Assembly: GCA_030267565.1 (NCBI GenBank)
Contig: BRXU01000026.1
Span: forward strand, 248,001 to 312,000
From: Pleodorina starrii
Lineage: Eukaryota > Chlorophyta > Chlorophyceae > Chlamydomonadales > Volvocaceae
Direction of reading: 5' to 3'
Length of the DNA stretch: 64,000 nt
Shown piece after piece: positions 43,993-56,268 of this stretch. Numbering within the stretch: the first letter of the stretch is position 1; the number at the start of each line of letters is the position of its first letter. The notes below the pieces were generated by a model. That model had not been told where the DNA came from, did no database searches, and saw only the letters and a list, made by a program, of their open reading frames with translations. The translations under genes were made by a program, and so were the position numbers.

Positions 43993-44648
43993 TGGTGTAC
44001 GGCACGTATTGAATCGCCAATAGTGACACTGCTGTTGCTGTGTACGAGTGCAGGATGCCGTGTTCTTGTTGATTGACTTGTAAACTATATATATAGGATC
44101 CCAATTTACATGGGCAAGGGGCGTTGGTTGGAGGGGAGGAGGGAGCGGGTGATGGTGGGAGCGGCTCCTGCTGTAGCAGCGCCTTGGCTGTCGTGTTGTG
44201 GCAGCAGTTGGGCTAGCTCCTTGCTGTGCTGGCTCTCGCGGAGCCCTTGGTGAGGGGACTCAGCCCCGAGGTAGCTCGCTCTCGTGCGGGACCGTGTCTG
44301 GCCTGGGTAGAGGCTTTCCCTTGCCTCGTAGTTTTGGGTGTGCGGTGGTGCCTCCCCGAGCTGCACGCGGCAGGACAGACGGATGTAGCCGCGAACCCGC
44401 CCCTGTGCTATGTTCCGGCCCGGTCAGGGCCCCCGCCCGGTGCTCGTTCTGCCTCATGGTGAGTCGCCCACAGTGTAACCACGCACCCGTTAACACCATT
44501 CTCACCTTTCCTGCCCTTATTAGGCCTCCCTTGCCATTTGTTTCCCTTTTTTCATTTTCACTGATTGACATCTCTTTGCTTCCTCGCTCAGGTGCTTGTT
44601 CATGCAGGTGCCTATCCTTACGGAAAAGGTCTGACAGACAAGTGTCAT

Positions 44649-44755
44649 TGACGAGGATGGGATTTGAACCCACGCCCTTACGGACTAGAAGTTTCTCCCT
44701 GAATTACTCCAGGTAGCCCTGAATCTAGCGCCTTAGACCGCTCGGCCACCTCGTC
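44649..44755 (-). tRNA. tRNA-Leu(CAG) with 27-base intron, reference copy
   Basis: Reads GACGAGG..CCTCGTC as a perfect 7-bp acceptor stem with discriminator A. The D arm is GCC/GGC with AGCGG, the anticodon stem CTAGA/TCTAG, and the loop TTCAGG+T, giving anticodon CAG for the CUG codon. A class II variable arm (CCGTAAGG) and T arm GTGGG-TTCAAAT-CCCAT follow. Box A (TGGCCGAGCGG) and box B (GGTTCAAATCC) match Pol III consensus. The intron sits at the standard position after base 37, and its CCTGGA can pair with the anticodon-loop TTCAGG, as eukaryotic tRNA introns do. The 3' CCA is not encoded. Intron and variable-arm boundaries are inferred by folding by eye. Confidence 0.88.
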
Positions 44756-45411
44756 TGGTGTACGGCACGTATTGAAACGCCAATAGTGACACTGCTGTTG
44801 CTGTGTACGAGTGCAGGATGCCGTGTTCTTGTTGATTGACTTGTAAACTATATATATAGGATCCCAATTTACATGGGCAAGGGGTGTTGGTTGGAGGGGA
44901 GGAGGGAGCGGGTGATGGTGGGAGCGGCTCCTGCTGTAGCAGCGCCTTGGCTGTCGTGTTGTGGCAGCAGTTGGGCTAGCTCCTTGCTGTGCTGGCTCTC
45001 GCGGAGCCCTTGGTGAGGGGACTCAGCCCCGAGGTAGCTCGCTCTCGTGCGGGACCGTGTCTGGCCTGGGTAGAGGCTTTCCCTTGCCTCGTAGTTTTGG
45101 GTGTGCGGTGGTGCCTCCCCGAGCTGCACGCGGCGGGACAGACGGATGTAGCCGCGAACCCGCCCCTGTGCTATGTTCCGGCCCGGTCAGGGCCCCCGCC
45201 CGGTGCTCGTTCTGCCTCATGGTGAGTCGCCCACAGTGTAACCACGCACCCGTTAACACCATTCTCACCTTTCCTGCCCTTATTAGGCCTCCCTTGCCAT
45301 TTGTTTCCCTTTGTTCATTTTCACTGATTGACATCTCTTTGCTTCCTCGCTCAGGTGCTTGTTCATGCAGGTGCCTATCCTTACGGAAAAGGTCTGACAG
45401 ACAAGTGTCAT

Positions 45412-45518
45412 TGACGAGGATGGGATTTGAACCCACGCCCTTACGGACTAGAAGTTTCTCCCTGAATTACTCCAGGTAGCCCTGAATCTAGCGCCTTAGA
45501 CCGCTCGGCCACCTCGTC
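45412..45518 (-). tRNA. tRNA-Leu(CAG) copy 3
   Basis: Identical to the reference copy through the exons and intron. Confidence 0.85.
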
Positions 45519-46174
45519 TGGTGTACGACACGTATTGAAACGCCAATAGTGACACTGCTGTTGCTGTGTACGAGTGCAGGATGCCGTGTTCTTGTTGATT
45601 GACTTGTAAACTATATATATAGGATCCCAATTTACATGGGCAAGGGGCGTTGGTTGGAGGGGAGGAGGGAGCGGGTGATGGTGGGAGCGGCTCCTGCTGT
45701 AGCAGCGCCTTGGCTGTCGTGTTGTGGCAGCAGTTGGGCTAGCTCCTTGCTGTGCTGGCTCTCGCGGAGCCCTTGGTGAGGGGACTCAGCCCCGAGGTAG
45801 CTCGCTCTCGTGCGGGACCGTGTCTGGCCTGGGTAGAGGCTTTCCCTTGCCTCGTAGTTTTGGGTGTGCGGTGGTGCCTCCCCGAGCTGCACGCGGCGGG
45901 ACAGACGGATGTAGCCGCGAACCCGCCCCTGTGCTATGTTCCGGCCCGGTCAGGGCCCCCGCCCGGTGCTCGTTCTGCCTCATGGTGAGTCGCCCACAGT
46001 GTAACCACGCACCCGTTAACACCATTCTCACCTTTCCTGCCCTTATTAGGCCTCCCTTGCCATTTGTTTCCCTTTTTTCATTTTCACTGATTGACATCTC
46101 TTTGCTTCCTCGCTCAGGTGCTTGTTTATGCAGGTGCCTATCCTTACGGAAAAGGTCTGACAGACAAGTGTCAT

Positions 46175-46279
46175 TGACGAGGATGGGATTTGAACCCACG
46201 CCCTTACGGACTAGATTTCTCCCTGAAGTACTCCAGGTAGCCCTGAATCTAGCGCCTCAGACCGCTCGGCCACCTCGTC
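46175..46279 (-). tRNA. tRNA-Leu(CAG) copy 4, intron 2 bases shorter
   Basis: Both exons are compatible with a full cloverleaf. The intron end is altered (a 2-base loss near the 3' splice point), and a D-loop A-to-G change gives GGTCTGAGGC. Confidence 0.7.
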
Positions 46280-46935
46280 TGGTGTACGGCACGTATTGAA
46301 TCGCCAATAGTGACACTGCTGTTGCTGTGTACGAGTGCAGGATGCCGTGTTCTTGTTGATTGACTTGTAAACTATATATATAGGATCCCAATTTACATGG
46401 GCAAGGGGCGTTGGTTGGAGGGGAGGAGGGAGCGGGTGATGGTGGGAGCGGCTCCTGCTGTAGCAGCGCCTTGGCTGTCGTGTTGTGGCAGCAGTTGGGC
46501 TAGCTCCTTGCTGTGCTGGCTCTCGCGGAGCCCTTGGTGAGGGGACTCAGCCCCGAGGTAGCTCGCTCTCGTGCGGGACCGTGTCTGGCCTGGGTAGAGG
46601 CTTTCCCTTGCCTCGTAGTTTTGGGTGTGCGGTGGTGCCTCCCCGAGCTGCACGCGGCGGGACAGATGGATGTAGCCGCGAACCCGCCCCTGTGCTATGT
46701 TCCGGCCCGGTCAGGGCCCCCGCCCGGTGCTCGTTCTGCCTCATGGTGAGTCGCCCACAGTGTAACCACGCACCCGTTAACACCATTCTCACCTTTCCTG
46801 CCCTTATTAGGCCTCCCTTGCCATTTGTTTCCCTTTTTTCATTTTCACTGATTGACATCTCTTTGCTTCCTCGCTCAGGTGCTTGTTTATGCAGGTGCCT
46901 ATCCTTACGGAAAAGGTCTGACAGACAAGTGTCAT

Positions 46936-47042
46936 TGACGAGGATGGGATTTGTACCCACGCCCTTACGGTCTAGAAGTTTCTCCCTGAATTACTCCAGG
47001 TAGCCCTGAATCTAGCGCCTTAGACCGCTCGGCCACCTCGTC
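46936..47042 (-). pseudogene. tRNA-Leu(CAG) copy 5, T-loop variant
   Basis: Box B reads GGTACAAATCC, changing the invariant T55. The base after the anticodon stem is also altered (TCTAGACC). Confidence 0.6.
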
Positions 47043-47698
47043 TGGTGTACGGCACGTATTGAAACGCCAATAGTCACACTGCTGTTGCTGTGTACGAGTG
47101 CAGGATGCCGTGTTCTTGTTGATTGACTTGTAAACTATATATATAGGATCCCAATTTACATGGGCAAGGGGCGTTGGTTGGAGGGGAGGAGGGAGCGGGT
47201 GATGGTGGGAGCGGCTCCTGCTGTAGCAGCGCCTTGGCTGTCGTGTTGTGGCAGCAGTTGGGCTAGCTCCTTGCTGTGCTGGCTCTCGCGGAGCCCTTGG
47301 TGAGGGGACTCAGCCCCGAGGTAGCTCGCTCTCGTGCGGGACCGTGTCTGGCCTGGGTAGAGGCTTTCCCTTGCCTCGTAGTTTTGGGTGTGCGGTGGTG
47401 CCTCCCCGAGCTGCACGCGGCGGGACAGACGGATGTAGCCGCGAACCCGCCCCTGTGCTATGTTCCGGCCCGGTCAGGGCCCCCGCCCGGTGCTCGTTCT
47501 GCCTCATGGTGAGTCGCCCACAGTGTAACCACGCACCCGTTAACACCATTCTCACCTTTCCTGCCCTTATTAGGCCTCCCTTGCCATTTGTTTCCCTTTT
47601 TTCATTTTCACTGATTGACATCTCTTTGCTTCCTCGCTCAGGTGCTTGTTTATGCAGGTGCCTATCCTTACGGAAAAGGTCTGACAGACAAGTGTCAT

Positions 47699-47805
47699 TG
47701 ACGAGGATGGGATTTGTACCCACGCCCTTACGGTCTAGAAGTTTCTCCCTGAATTACTCCAGGTAGCCCTGAATCTAGCGCCTTAGACCGCTCGGCCACC
47801 TCGTC
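47699..47805 (-). pseudogene. tRNA-Leu(CAG) copy 6, T-loop variant
   Basis: Same GGTACAAATCC change as copy 5. Confidence 0.6.
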
Positions 47806-48461
47806 TGGTGTACGGCACGTATTGAAACGCCAATAGTGACACTGCTGTTGCTGTGTACGAGTGCAGGATGCCGTGTTCTTGTTGATTGACTTGTAAACTA
47901 TATATATAGGATCCCAATTTACATGGGCAAGGGGTGTTGGTTGGAGGGGAGGAGGGAGCGGGTGATGGTGGGAGCGGCTCCTGCTGTAGCAGCGCCTTGG
48001 CTGTCGTGTTGTGGCAGCAGTTGGGCTAGCTCCTTGCTGTGCTGGCTCTCGCGGAGCCCTTGGTGAGGGGACTCAGCCCCGAGGTAGCTCGCTCTCGTGC
48101 GGGACCGTGTCTGGCCTGGGTAGAGGCTTTCCCTTGCCTCGTAGTTTTGGGTGTGCGGTGGTGCCTCCCCGAGCTGCACGCGGCGGGACAGACGGATGTA
48201 GCCGCGAACCCGCCCCTGTGCTATGTTCCGGCCCGGTCAGGGCCCCCGCCCGGTGCTCGTTCTGCCTCATGGTGAGTCGCCCACAGTGTAACCACGCACC
48301 CGTTAACACCATTCTCACCTTTCCTGCCCTTATTAGGCCTCCCTTGCCATTTGTTTCCCTTATTTCATTTTCACTGATTGACATCTCTTTGCTTCCTCGC
48401 TCAGGTGCTTGTTTATGCAGGTGCCTATCCTTACGGAAAAGGTCTGACAGACAAGTGTCAT

Positions 48462-48568
48462 TGACGAGGATGGGATTTGTACCCACGCCCTTACGGTCTA
48501 GAAGTTTCTCCCTGAATTACTCCAGGTAGCCCTGAATCTAGCGCCTTAGACCGCTCGGCCACCTCGTC
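48462..48568 (-). pseudogene. tRNA-Leu(CAG) copy 7, T-loop variant
   Basis: Same GGTACAAATCC change as copies 5 and 6; the three adjacent units share one origin. Confidence 0.6.
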
Positions 48569-49224
48569 TGGTGTACGGCACGTATTGAAACGCCAATAGT
48601 GACACTGCTGTTGCTGTGTACGAGTGCAGGATGCCGTGTTCTTGTTGATTGACTTGTAAACTATATATATAGGATCCCAATTTACATGGGCAAGGGGTGT
48701 TGGTTGGAGGGGAGGAGGGAGCGGGTGATGGTGGGAGCGGCTCCTGCTGTAGCAGCGCCTTGGCTGTCGTGTTGTGGCAGCAGTTGGGCTAGCTCCTTGC
48801 TGTGCTGGCTCTCGCGGAGCCCTTGGTGAGGGGACTCAGCCCCGAGGTAGCTCGCTCTCGTGCGGGACCGTGTCTGGCCTGGGTAGAGGCTTTCCCTTGC
48901 CTCGTAGTTTTGGGTGTGCGGTGGTGCCTCCCCGAGCTGCACGCGGCGGGACAGACGGATGTAGCCGCGAACCCGCCCCTGTGCTATGTTCCGGCCCGGT
49001 CAGGGCCCCCGCCCGGTGCTCGTTCTGCCTCATGGTGAGTCGCCCACAGTGTAACCACGCACCCGTTAACACCATTCTCACCTTTCCTGCCCTTATTAGG
49101 CCTCCCTTGCCATTTGTTTCCCTTATTTCATTTTCACTGATTGACATCTCTTTGCTTCCTCGCTCAGGTGCTTGTTTATGCAGGTGCCTATCCTTACGGA
49201 AAAGGTCTGACAGACAAGTGTCAT

Positions 49225-49331
49225 TGACGAGGATGGGATTTGAACCCACGCCCTTACGGACTAGAAGTTTCTCCCTGAAGTAGTCCAGGTAGCCCTGAAT
49301 CTAGCGCCTTAGACCGCTCGGCCACCTCGTC
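49225..49331 (-). tRNA. tRNA-Leu(CAG) copy 8
   Basis: Exons match the reference; the only changes are in the intron (AGTAG for ATTAC on the plus strand). Confidence 0.8.
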
Positions 49332-49975
49332 TGGTGTACGGCACGTATTGAATCGCCAATAGTGACACTGCTGTTGCTGTGTACGAGTGCAGGATGCCGT
49401 GTTCTTGTTGATTGACTTGTAAACTATATATATAGGATCCCAATTTACATGGGCAAGGGGCGTTGGTTGGAGGGGAGGAGGGAGCGGGTGATGGTGGGAG
49501 CGGCTCCTGCTGTAGCAGCGCCTTGGCTGTCGTGTTGTGGCAGCAGTTGGGCTAGCTCCTTGCTGTGCTGGCTCTCGCGGAGCCCTTGGTGAGGGGACTC
49601 AGCCCCGAGGTAGCTCGCTCTCGTGCGGGACCGTGTCTGGCCTGGGTAGAGGCTTTCCCTTGCCTCGTAGTTTTGGGTGTGCGGTGGTGCCTCCCCGAGC
49701 TGCACGCGGCGGGACAGACGGATGTAGCCGCGAACCCGCCCCTGTGCTATGTTCCGGCCCGGTCAGGGCCCCCGCCCGGTGCTCGTTCTGCCTCATGGTG
49801 AGTCGCCCACAGTGTAACCACGCACCCGTTAACTTTCCTGCCCTTATTAGGCCTCCCTTGCCATTTGTTTCCCTTTGTTCATTTTCACTGATTGACATCT
49901 CTTTGCTTCCTCGCTCAGGTGCTTGTTCATGCAGGTGCCTATCCTTACGGAAAAGGTCTGACAGACAAGTGTCAT

Positions 49976-50082
49976 TGACGAGGATGGGATTTGAACCCAC
50001 GCCCTTACGGACTAGAAGTTTCTCCCTGAATTACTCCAGGTAGCCCTGAATCTAGCGCCTTAGACCGCTCGGCCACCTCGTC
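49976..50082 (-). tRNA. tRNA-Leu(CAG) copy 9
   Basis: Matches the reference. Its unit (GGATCC at 49435) lacks 12 bases elsewhere (ACCATTCTCACC), outside the tRNA. Confidence 0.85.
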
Positions 50083-50742
50083 TGGTGTACGACACACATT
50101 GAAACGCCAATAGTGACACTGCTGTTGCTGTGTACGAGTGCAGGATGCCGTGTTCTTGTTGATTGACTTGTAAACTATATATATAGGATCCCAATTTACA
50201 TGGGCAAGGGGCGTTGGTTGGAGGGGAGGAGGGAGCGGGTGATGGTGGGAGCGGCTCCTGCTGTAGCAGCGCCTTGGCTGTCGTGTTGTGGCAGCAGTTG
50301 GGCTAGCTCCTTGCTGTGCTGGCTCTCGCGGAGCCCTTGGTGAGGGGACTCAGCCCCGAGGTAGCTCGCTCTCGTGCGGGACCGTGTCTGGCCTGGGTAG
50401 AGGCTTTCCCTTGCCTCGTAGTTTTGGGTGTGCGGTGCGTGGTGCCTCCCCGAGCTGCACGCGGCGGGACAGACGGATGTAGCCGCGAACCCGCCCCTGT
50501 GCTATGTTCCGGCCCGGTCAGGGCCCCCGCCCGGTGCTCGTTCTGCCTCATGGTGAGTCGCCCACAGTGTAACCACGCACCCGTTAACACCATTCTCACC
50601 TTTCCTGCCCTTATTAGGCCTCCCTTGCCATTTGTTTCCCTTTTTTCATTTTCACTGATTGACATCTCTTTGCTTCCTCGCTCAGGTGCTTGTGTATGCA
50701 GGTGCCTATCCTTACGGAAAAGGTCTGACAGACAAGTGTCAT

Positions 50743-50849
50743 TGACGAGGATGGGATTTGAACCCACGCCCTTACGGACTAGAAGTTTCTCCCTGAATTA
50801 CTCCAGGTAGCCCTGAATCTAGCGCCTTAGACCGCTCGGCCACCTCGTC
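50743..50849 (-). tRNA. tRNA-Leu(CAG) copy 10
   Basis: Matches the reference; first unit of the GCGT subfamily. Confidence 0.85.
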
Positions 50850-51521
50850 TGGTGTACGACACACATTGAAACGCCAATAGTGACACTGCTGTTGCTGTGT
50901 ACGAGTGCAGGATGCCGTGTTCTTGTTGATTGACTTGTAAACTATATATATATATATATATATAGGATCCCAATTTACATGGGCAAGGGGCGTTGGTTGG
51001 AGGGGAGGAGGGAGCGGGTGATGGTGGGAGCGGCTCCTGCTGTAGCAGCGCCTTGGCTGTCGTGTTGTGGCAGCAGTTGGGCTAGCTCCTTGCTGTGCTG
51101 GCTCTCGCGGAGCCCTTGGTGAGGGGACTCAGCCCCGAGGTAGCTCGCTCTCGTGCGGGACCGTGTCTGGCCTGGGTAGAGGCTTTCCCTTGCCTCGTAG
51201 TTTTGGGTGTGCGGTGCGTGGTGCCTCCCCGAGCTGCACGCGGCGGGACAGACGGATGTAGCCGCGAACCCGCCCCTGTGCTATGTTCCGGCCCGGTCAG
51301 GGCCCCCGCCCGGTGCTCGTTCTGCCTCATGGTGAGTCGCCCACAGTGTAACCACGCACCCGTTAACACCATTCTCACCTTTCCTGCCCTTATTAGGCCT
51401 CCCTTGCCATTTGTTTCCCTTTTTTCATTTTCACTGATTGACATCTCTTTGCTTCCTCGCTCAGGTGCTTGTGTATGCAGGTGCCTATCCTTACGGAAAA
51501 GGTCTGACAGACAAGTGTCAT

Positions 51522-51628
51522 TGACGAGGATGGGATTTGAACCCACGCCCTTACGGACTAGAAGTTTCTCCCTGAATTACTCCAGGTAGCCCTGAATCTA
51601 GCGCCTTAGACCGCTCGGCCACCTCGTC
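51522..51628 (-). tRNA. tRNA-Leu(CAG) copy 11
   Basis: Matches the reference. Confidence 0.85.
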
Positions 51629-52302
51629 TGGTGTACGACACGTATTGAAACGCCAATAGTGACACTGCTGTTGCTGTGTACGAGTGCAGGATGCCGTGTT
51701 CTTGTTGATTGACTTGTAAACTATAAACTATAAACTATATATATAGGATCCCAATTTACATGGGCAAGGGGCGTTGGTTGGAGGGGAGGAGGGAGCGGGT
51801 GATGGTGGGAGCGGCTCCTGCTGTAGCAGCGCCTTGGCTGTCGTGTTGTGGCAGCAGTTGGGCTAGCTCCTTGCTGTGCTGGCTCTCGCGGAGCCCTTGG
51901 TGAGGGGACTCAGCCCCGAGGTAGCTCGCTCTCGTGCGGGACCGTGTCTGGCCTGGGTAGAGGCTTTCCCTTGCCTCGTAGTTTTGGGTGTGCGGTGCGT
52001 GGTGCCTCCCCGAGCTGCACGCGGCGGGACAGACGGATGTAGCCGCGAACCCGCCCCTGTGCTATGTTCCGGCCCGGTCAGGGCCCCCGCCCGGTGCTCG
52101 TTCTGCCTCATGGTGAGTCGCCCACAGTGTAACCACGCACCCGTTAACACCATTCTCACCTTTCCTGCCCTTATTAGGCCTCCCTTGCCATTTGTTTCCC
52201 TTTTTTCATTTTCACTGATTGACATCTCTTTGCTTCCTCGCTCAGGTGCTTGTGTATGCAGGTGCCTATCCTTACGGAAAAGGTCTGACAGACAAGTGTC
52301 AT

Positions 52303-52409
52303 TGACGAGGATGGGATTTGAACCCACGCCCTTACGGACTAGAAGTTTCTCCCTGAATTACTCCAGGTAGCCCTGAATCTAGCGCCTTAGACCGCTCGGC
52401 CACCTCGTC
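52303..52409 (-). tRNA. tRNA-Leu(CAG) copy 12
   Basis: Matches the reference. Confidence 0.85.
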
Positions 52410-53069
52410 TGGTGTACGACACACATTGAAACGCCAATAGTGACACTGCTGTTGCTGTGTACGAGTGCAGGATGCCGTGTTCTTGTTGATTGACTTGTAA
52501 ACTATATATATAGGATCCCAATTTACATGGGCAAGGGGCGTTGGTTGGAGGGGAGGAGGGAGCGGGTGATGGTGGGAGCGGCTCCTGCTGTAGCAGCGCC
52601 TTGGCTGTCGTGTTGTGGCAGCAGTTGGGCTAGCTCCTTGCTGTGCTGGCTCTCGCGGAGCCCTTGGTGAGGGGACTCAGCCCCGAGGTAGCTCGCTCTC
52701 GTGCGGGACCGTGTCTGGCCTGGGTAGAGGCTTTCCCTTGCCTCGTAGTTTTGGGTGTGCGGTGCGTGGTGCCTCCCCGAGCTGCACGCGGCGGGACAGA
52801 CGGATGTAGCCGCGAACCCGCCCCTGTGCTATGTTCCGGCCCGGTCAGGGCCCCCGCCCGGTGCTCGTTCTGCCTCATGGTGAGTCGCCCACAGTGTAAC
52901 CACGCACCCGTTAACACCATTCTCACCTTTCCTGCCCTTATTAGGCCTCCCTTGCCATTTGTTTCCCTTTTTTCATTTTCACTGATTGACATCTCTTTGC
53001 TTCCTCGCTCAGGTGCTTGTGTATGCAGGTGCCTATCCTTACGGAAAAGGTCTGACAGACAAGTGTCAT

Positions 53070-53176
53070 TGACGAGGATGGGATTTGAACCCACGCCCTT
53101 ACGGACTAGAAGTTTCTCCCTGAATTACTCCAGGTAGCCCTGAATCTAGCGCCTTAGACCGCTCGGCCACCTCGTC
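53070..53176 (-). tRNA. tRNA-Leu(CAG) copy 13
   Basis: Matches the reference. Confidence 0.85.
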
Positions 53177-53839
53177 TGGTGTACGACACGTATTGAAACG
53201 CCAATAGTGACACTGCTGTTGCTGTGTACGAGTGCAGGATGCCGTGTTCTTGTTGATTGACTTGTAAACTATATATATATATAGGATCCCAATTTACATG
53301 GGCAAGGGGCGTTGGTTGGAGGGGAGGAGGGAGCGGGTGATGGTGGGAGCGGCTCCTGCTGTAGCAGCGCCTTGGCTGTCGTGTTGTGGCAGCAGTTGGG
53401 CTAGCTCCTTGCTGTGCTGGCTCTCGCGAAGCCCTTGGTCAGGGACTCAGCCCCGAGGTAGCTCGCTCTCGTGCGGGACCGTGTCTGGCCTGGGTAGAGG
53501 CTTTCCCTTGCCTCGTAGTTTTGGGTGTGCGGTGCGTGGTGCCTCCCCGAGCTGCACGCGGCGGGACAGACGGATGTAGCCGCGAACCCGCCCCTGTGCT
53601 ATGTTCCGGCCCGGTCAGGGCCCCCGCCCGGTGCTCGTTCTGCCTCATGGTGAGTCGCCCACAGTGTAACCACGCACCCGTTAACACCATTCTCACCTTT
53701 CCTGCCCTTATTAGGCCTCCCTTGCCATTTGTTTCCCTTTTTTCATTTTCACTGATTGACATCTCTTTGCTTCCTCGCTCAGGTGCTTGTGTATGCAGGT
53801 GCCTATCCTTACGGAAAAGGTCTGACAGACAAGTGTCAT

Positions 53840-53946
53840 TGACGAGGATGGGATTTGAACCCACGCCCTTACGGACTAGAAGTTTCTCCCTGAATTACTC
53901 CAGGTAGCCCTGAATCTAGCGCCTTAGACCGCTCGGCCACCTCGTC
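53840..53946 (-). tRNA. tRNA-Leu(CAG) copy 14
   Basis: Matches the reference; its unit has the CGAAGCCC/GGTCAGGG variant in the body, also found in the last two units of the window. Confidence 0.85.
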
Positions 53947-54613
53947 TGGTGTACGACACGTATTGAAACGCCAATAGTGACACTGCTGTTGCTGTGTACG
54001 AGTGCAGGATGCCGTGTTCTTGTTGATTGACTTGTAAACTATAAACTATATATATAGGATCCCAATTTACATGGGCAAGGGGCGTTGGTTGGAGGGGAGG
54101 AGGGAGCGGGTGATGGTGGGAGCGGCTCCTGCTGTAGCAGCGCCTTGGCTGTCGTGTTGTGGCAGCAGTTGGGCTAGCTCCTTGCTGTGCTGGCTCTCGC
54201 GGAGCCCTTGGTGAGGGGACTCAGCCCCGAGGTAGCTCGCTCTCGTGCGGGACCGTGTCTGGCCTGGGTAGAGGCTTTCCCTTGCCTCGTAGTTTTGGGT
54301 GTGCGGTGCGTGGTGCCTCCCCGAGCTGCACGCGGCGGGACAGACGGATGTAGCCGCGAACCCGCCCCTGTGCTATGTTCCGGCCCGGTCAGGGCCCCCG
54401 CCCGGTGCTCGTTCTGCCTCATGGTGAGTCGCCCACAGTGTAACCACGCACCCGTTAACACCATTCTCACCTTTCCTGCCCTTATTAGGCCTCCCTTGCC
54501 ATTTGTTTCCCTTTTTTCATTTTCACTGATTGACATCTCTTTGCTTCCTCGCTCAGGTGCTTGTGTATGCAGGTGCCTATCCTTACGGAAAAGGTCTGAC
54601 AGACAAGTGTCAT

Positions 54614-54720
54614 TGACGAGGATGGGATTTGAACCCACGCCCTTACGGACTAGAAGTTTCTCCCTGAATTACTCCAGGTAGCCCTGAATCTAGCGCCTTA
54701 GACCGCTCGGCCACCTCGTC
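54614..54720 (-). tRNA. tRNA-Leu(CAG) copy 15
   Basis: Matches the reference. Confidence 0.85.
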
Positions 54721-55380
54721 TGGTGTACGACACACATTGAAACGCCAATAGTGACACTGCTGTTGCTGTGTACGAGTGCAGGATGCCGTGTTCTTGTTGA
54801 TTGACTTGTAAACTATATATATATATAGGATCCCAATTTACATGGGCAAGGGGCGTTGGTTGGAGGGGAGGAGGGAGCGGGTGATGGTGGGAGCGGCTCC
54901 TGCTGTAGCAGCGCCTTGGCTGTCGTGTTGTGGCAGCAGTTGGGCTAGCTCCTTGCTGTGCTGGCTCTCGCGGAGCCCTTGGTGAGGGGACTCAGCCCCG
55001 AGGTAGCTCGCTCTCGTGCGGGACCGTGTCTGGCCTGGGTAGAGGCTTTCCCTTGCCTCGTAGTTTTGGGTGTGCGGTGGTGCCTCCCCGAGCTGCACGC
55101 GGCGGGACAGACGGATGTAGCCGCGAACCCGCCCCTGTGCTATGTTCCGGCCCGGTCAGGGCCCCCGCCCGGTGCTCGTTCTGCCTCATGGTGAGTCGCC
55201 CACAGTGTAACCACGCACCCGTTAACACCATTCTCACCTTTCCTGCCCTTATTAGGCCTCCCTTGCCATTTGTTTCCCTTTTTTCATTTTCACTGATTGA
55301 CATCTCTTTGCTTCCTCGCTCAGGTGCTTGTGTATGCAGGTGCCTATCCTTACGGAAAAGGTCTGACAGACAAGTGTCAT

Positions 55381-55487
55381 TGACGAGGATGGGATTTGAA
55401 CCCACGCCCTTACGGACTAGAAGTTTCTCCCTGAATTACTCCAGGTAGCCCTGAATCTAGCGCCTTAGACCGCTCGGCCACCTCGTC
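55381..55487 (-). tRNA. tRNA-Leu(CAG) copy 16
   Basis: Matches the reference; its unit lacks the GCGT insertion of its neighbours. Confidence 0.85.
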
Positions 55488-56161
55488 TGGTGTACGACAC
55501 ACATTGAAACGCCAATAGTGACACTGCTGTTGCTGTGTACGAGTGCAGGATGCCGTGTTCTTGTTGATTGACTTGTAAACTATAAACTATAAACTATATA
55601 TATAGGATCCCAATTTACATGGGCAAGGGGCGTTGGTTGGAGGGGAGGAGGGAGCGGGTGATGGTGGGAGCGGCTCCTGCTGTAGCAGCGCCTTGGCTGT
55701 CGTGTTGTGGCAGCAGTTGGGCTAGCTCCTTGCTGTGCTGGCTCTCGCGGAGCCCTTGGTGAGGGGACTCAGCCCCGAGGTAGCTCGCTCTCGTGCGGGA
55801 CCGTGTCTGGCCTGGGTAGAGGCTTTCCCTTGCCTCGTAGTTTTGGGTGTGCGGTGCGTGGTGCCTCCCCGAGCTGCACGCGGCGGGACAGACGGATGTA
55901 GCCGCGAACCCGCCCCTGTGCTATGTTCCGGCCCGGTCAGGGCCCCCGCCCGGTGCTCGTTCTGCCTCATGGTGAGTCGCCCACAGTGTAACCACGCACC
56001 CGTTAACACCATTCTCACCTTTCCTGCCCTTATTAGGCCTCCCTTGCCATTTGTTTCCCTTTTTTCATTTTCACTGATTGACATCTCTTTGCTTCCTCGC
56101 TCAGGTGCTTGTGTATGCAGGTGCCTATCCTTACGGAAAAGGTCTGACAGACAAGTGTCAT

Positions 56162-56268
56162 TGACGAGGATGGGATTTGAACCCACGCCCTTACGGACTA
56201 GAAGTTTCTCCCTGAATTACTCCAGGTAGCCCTGAATCTAGCGCCTTAGACCGCTCGGCCACCTCGTC
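56162..56268 (-). tRNA. tRNA-Leu(CAG) copy 17
   Basis: Matches the reference. Confidence 0.85.

Noticed and set aside
44198..44716. 172-residue plus frame repeated in the satellite units
   Set aside because: Its C-terminal MGFEPTP part is the tRNA read as protein, and a 4-base insertion in many units shifts the frame without harm.
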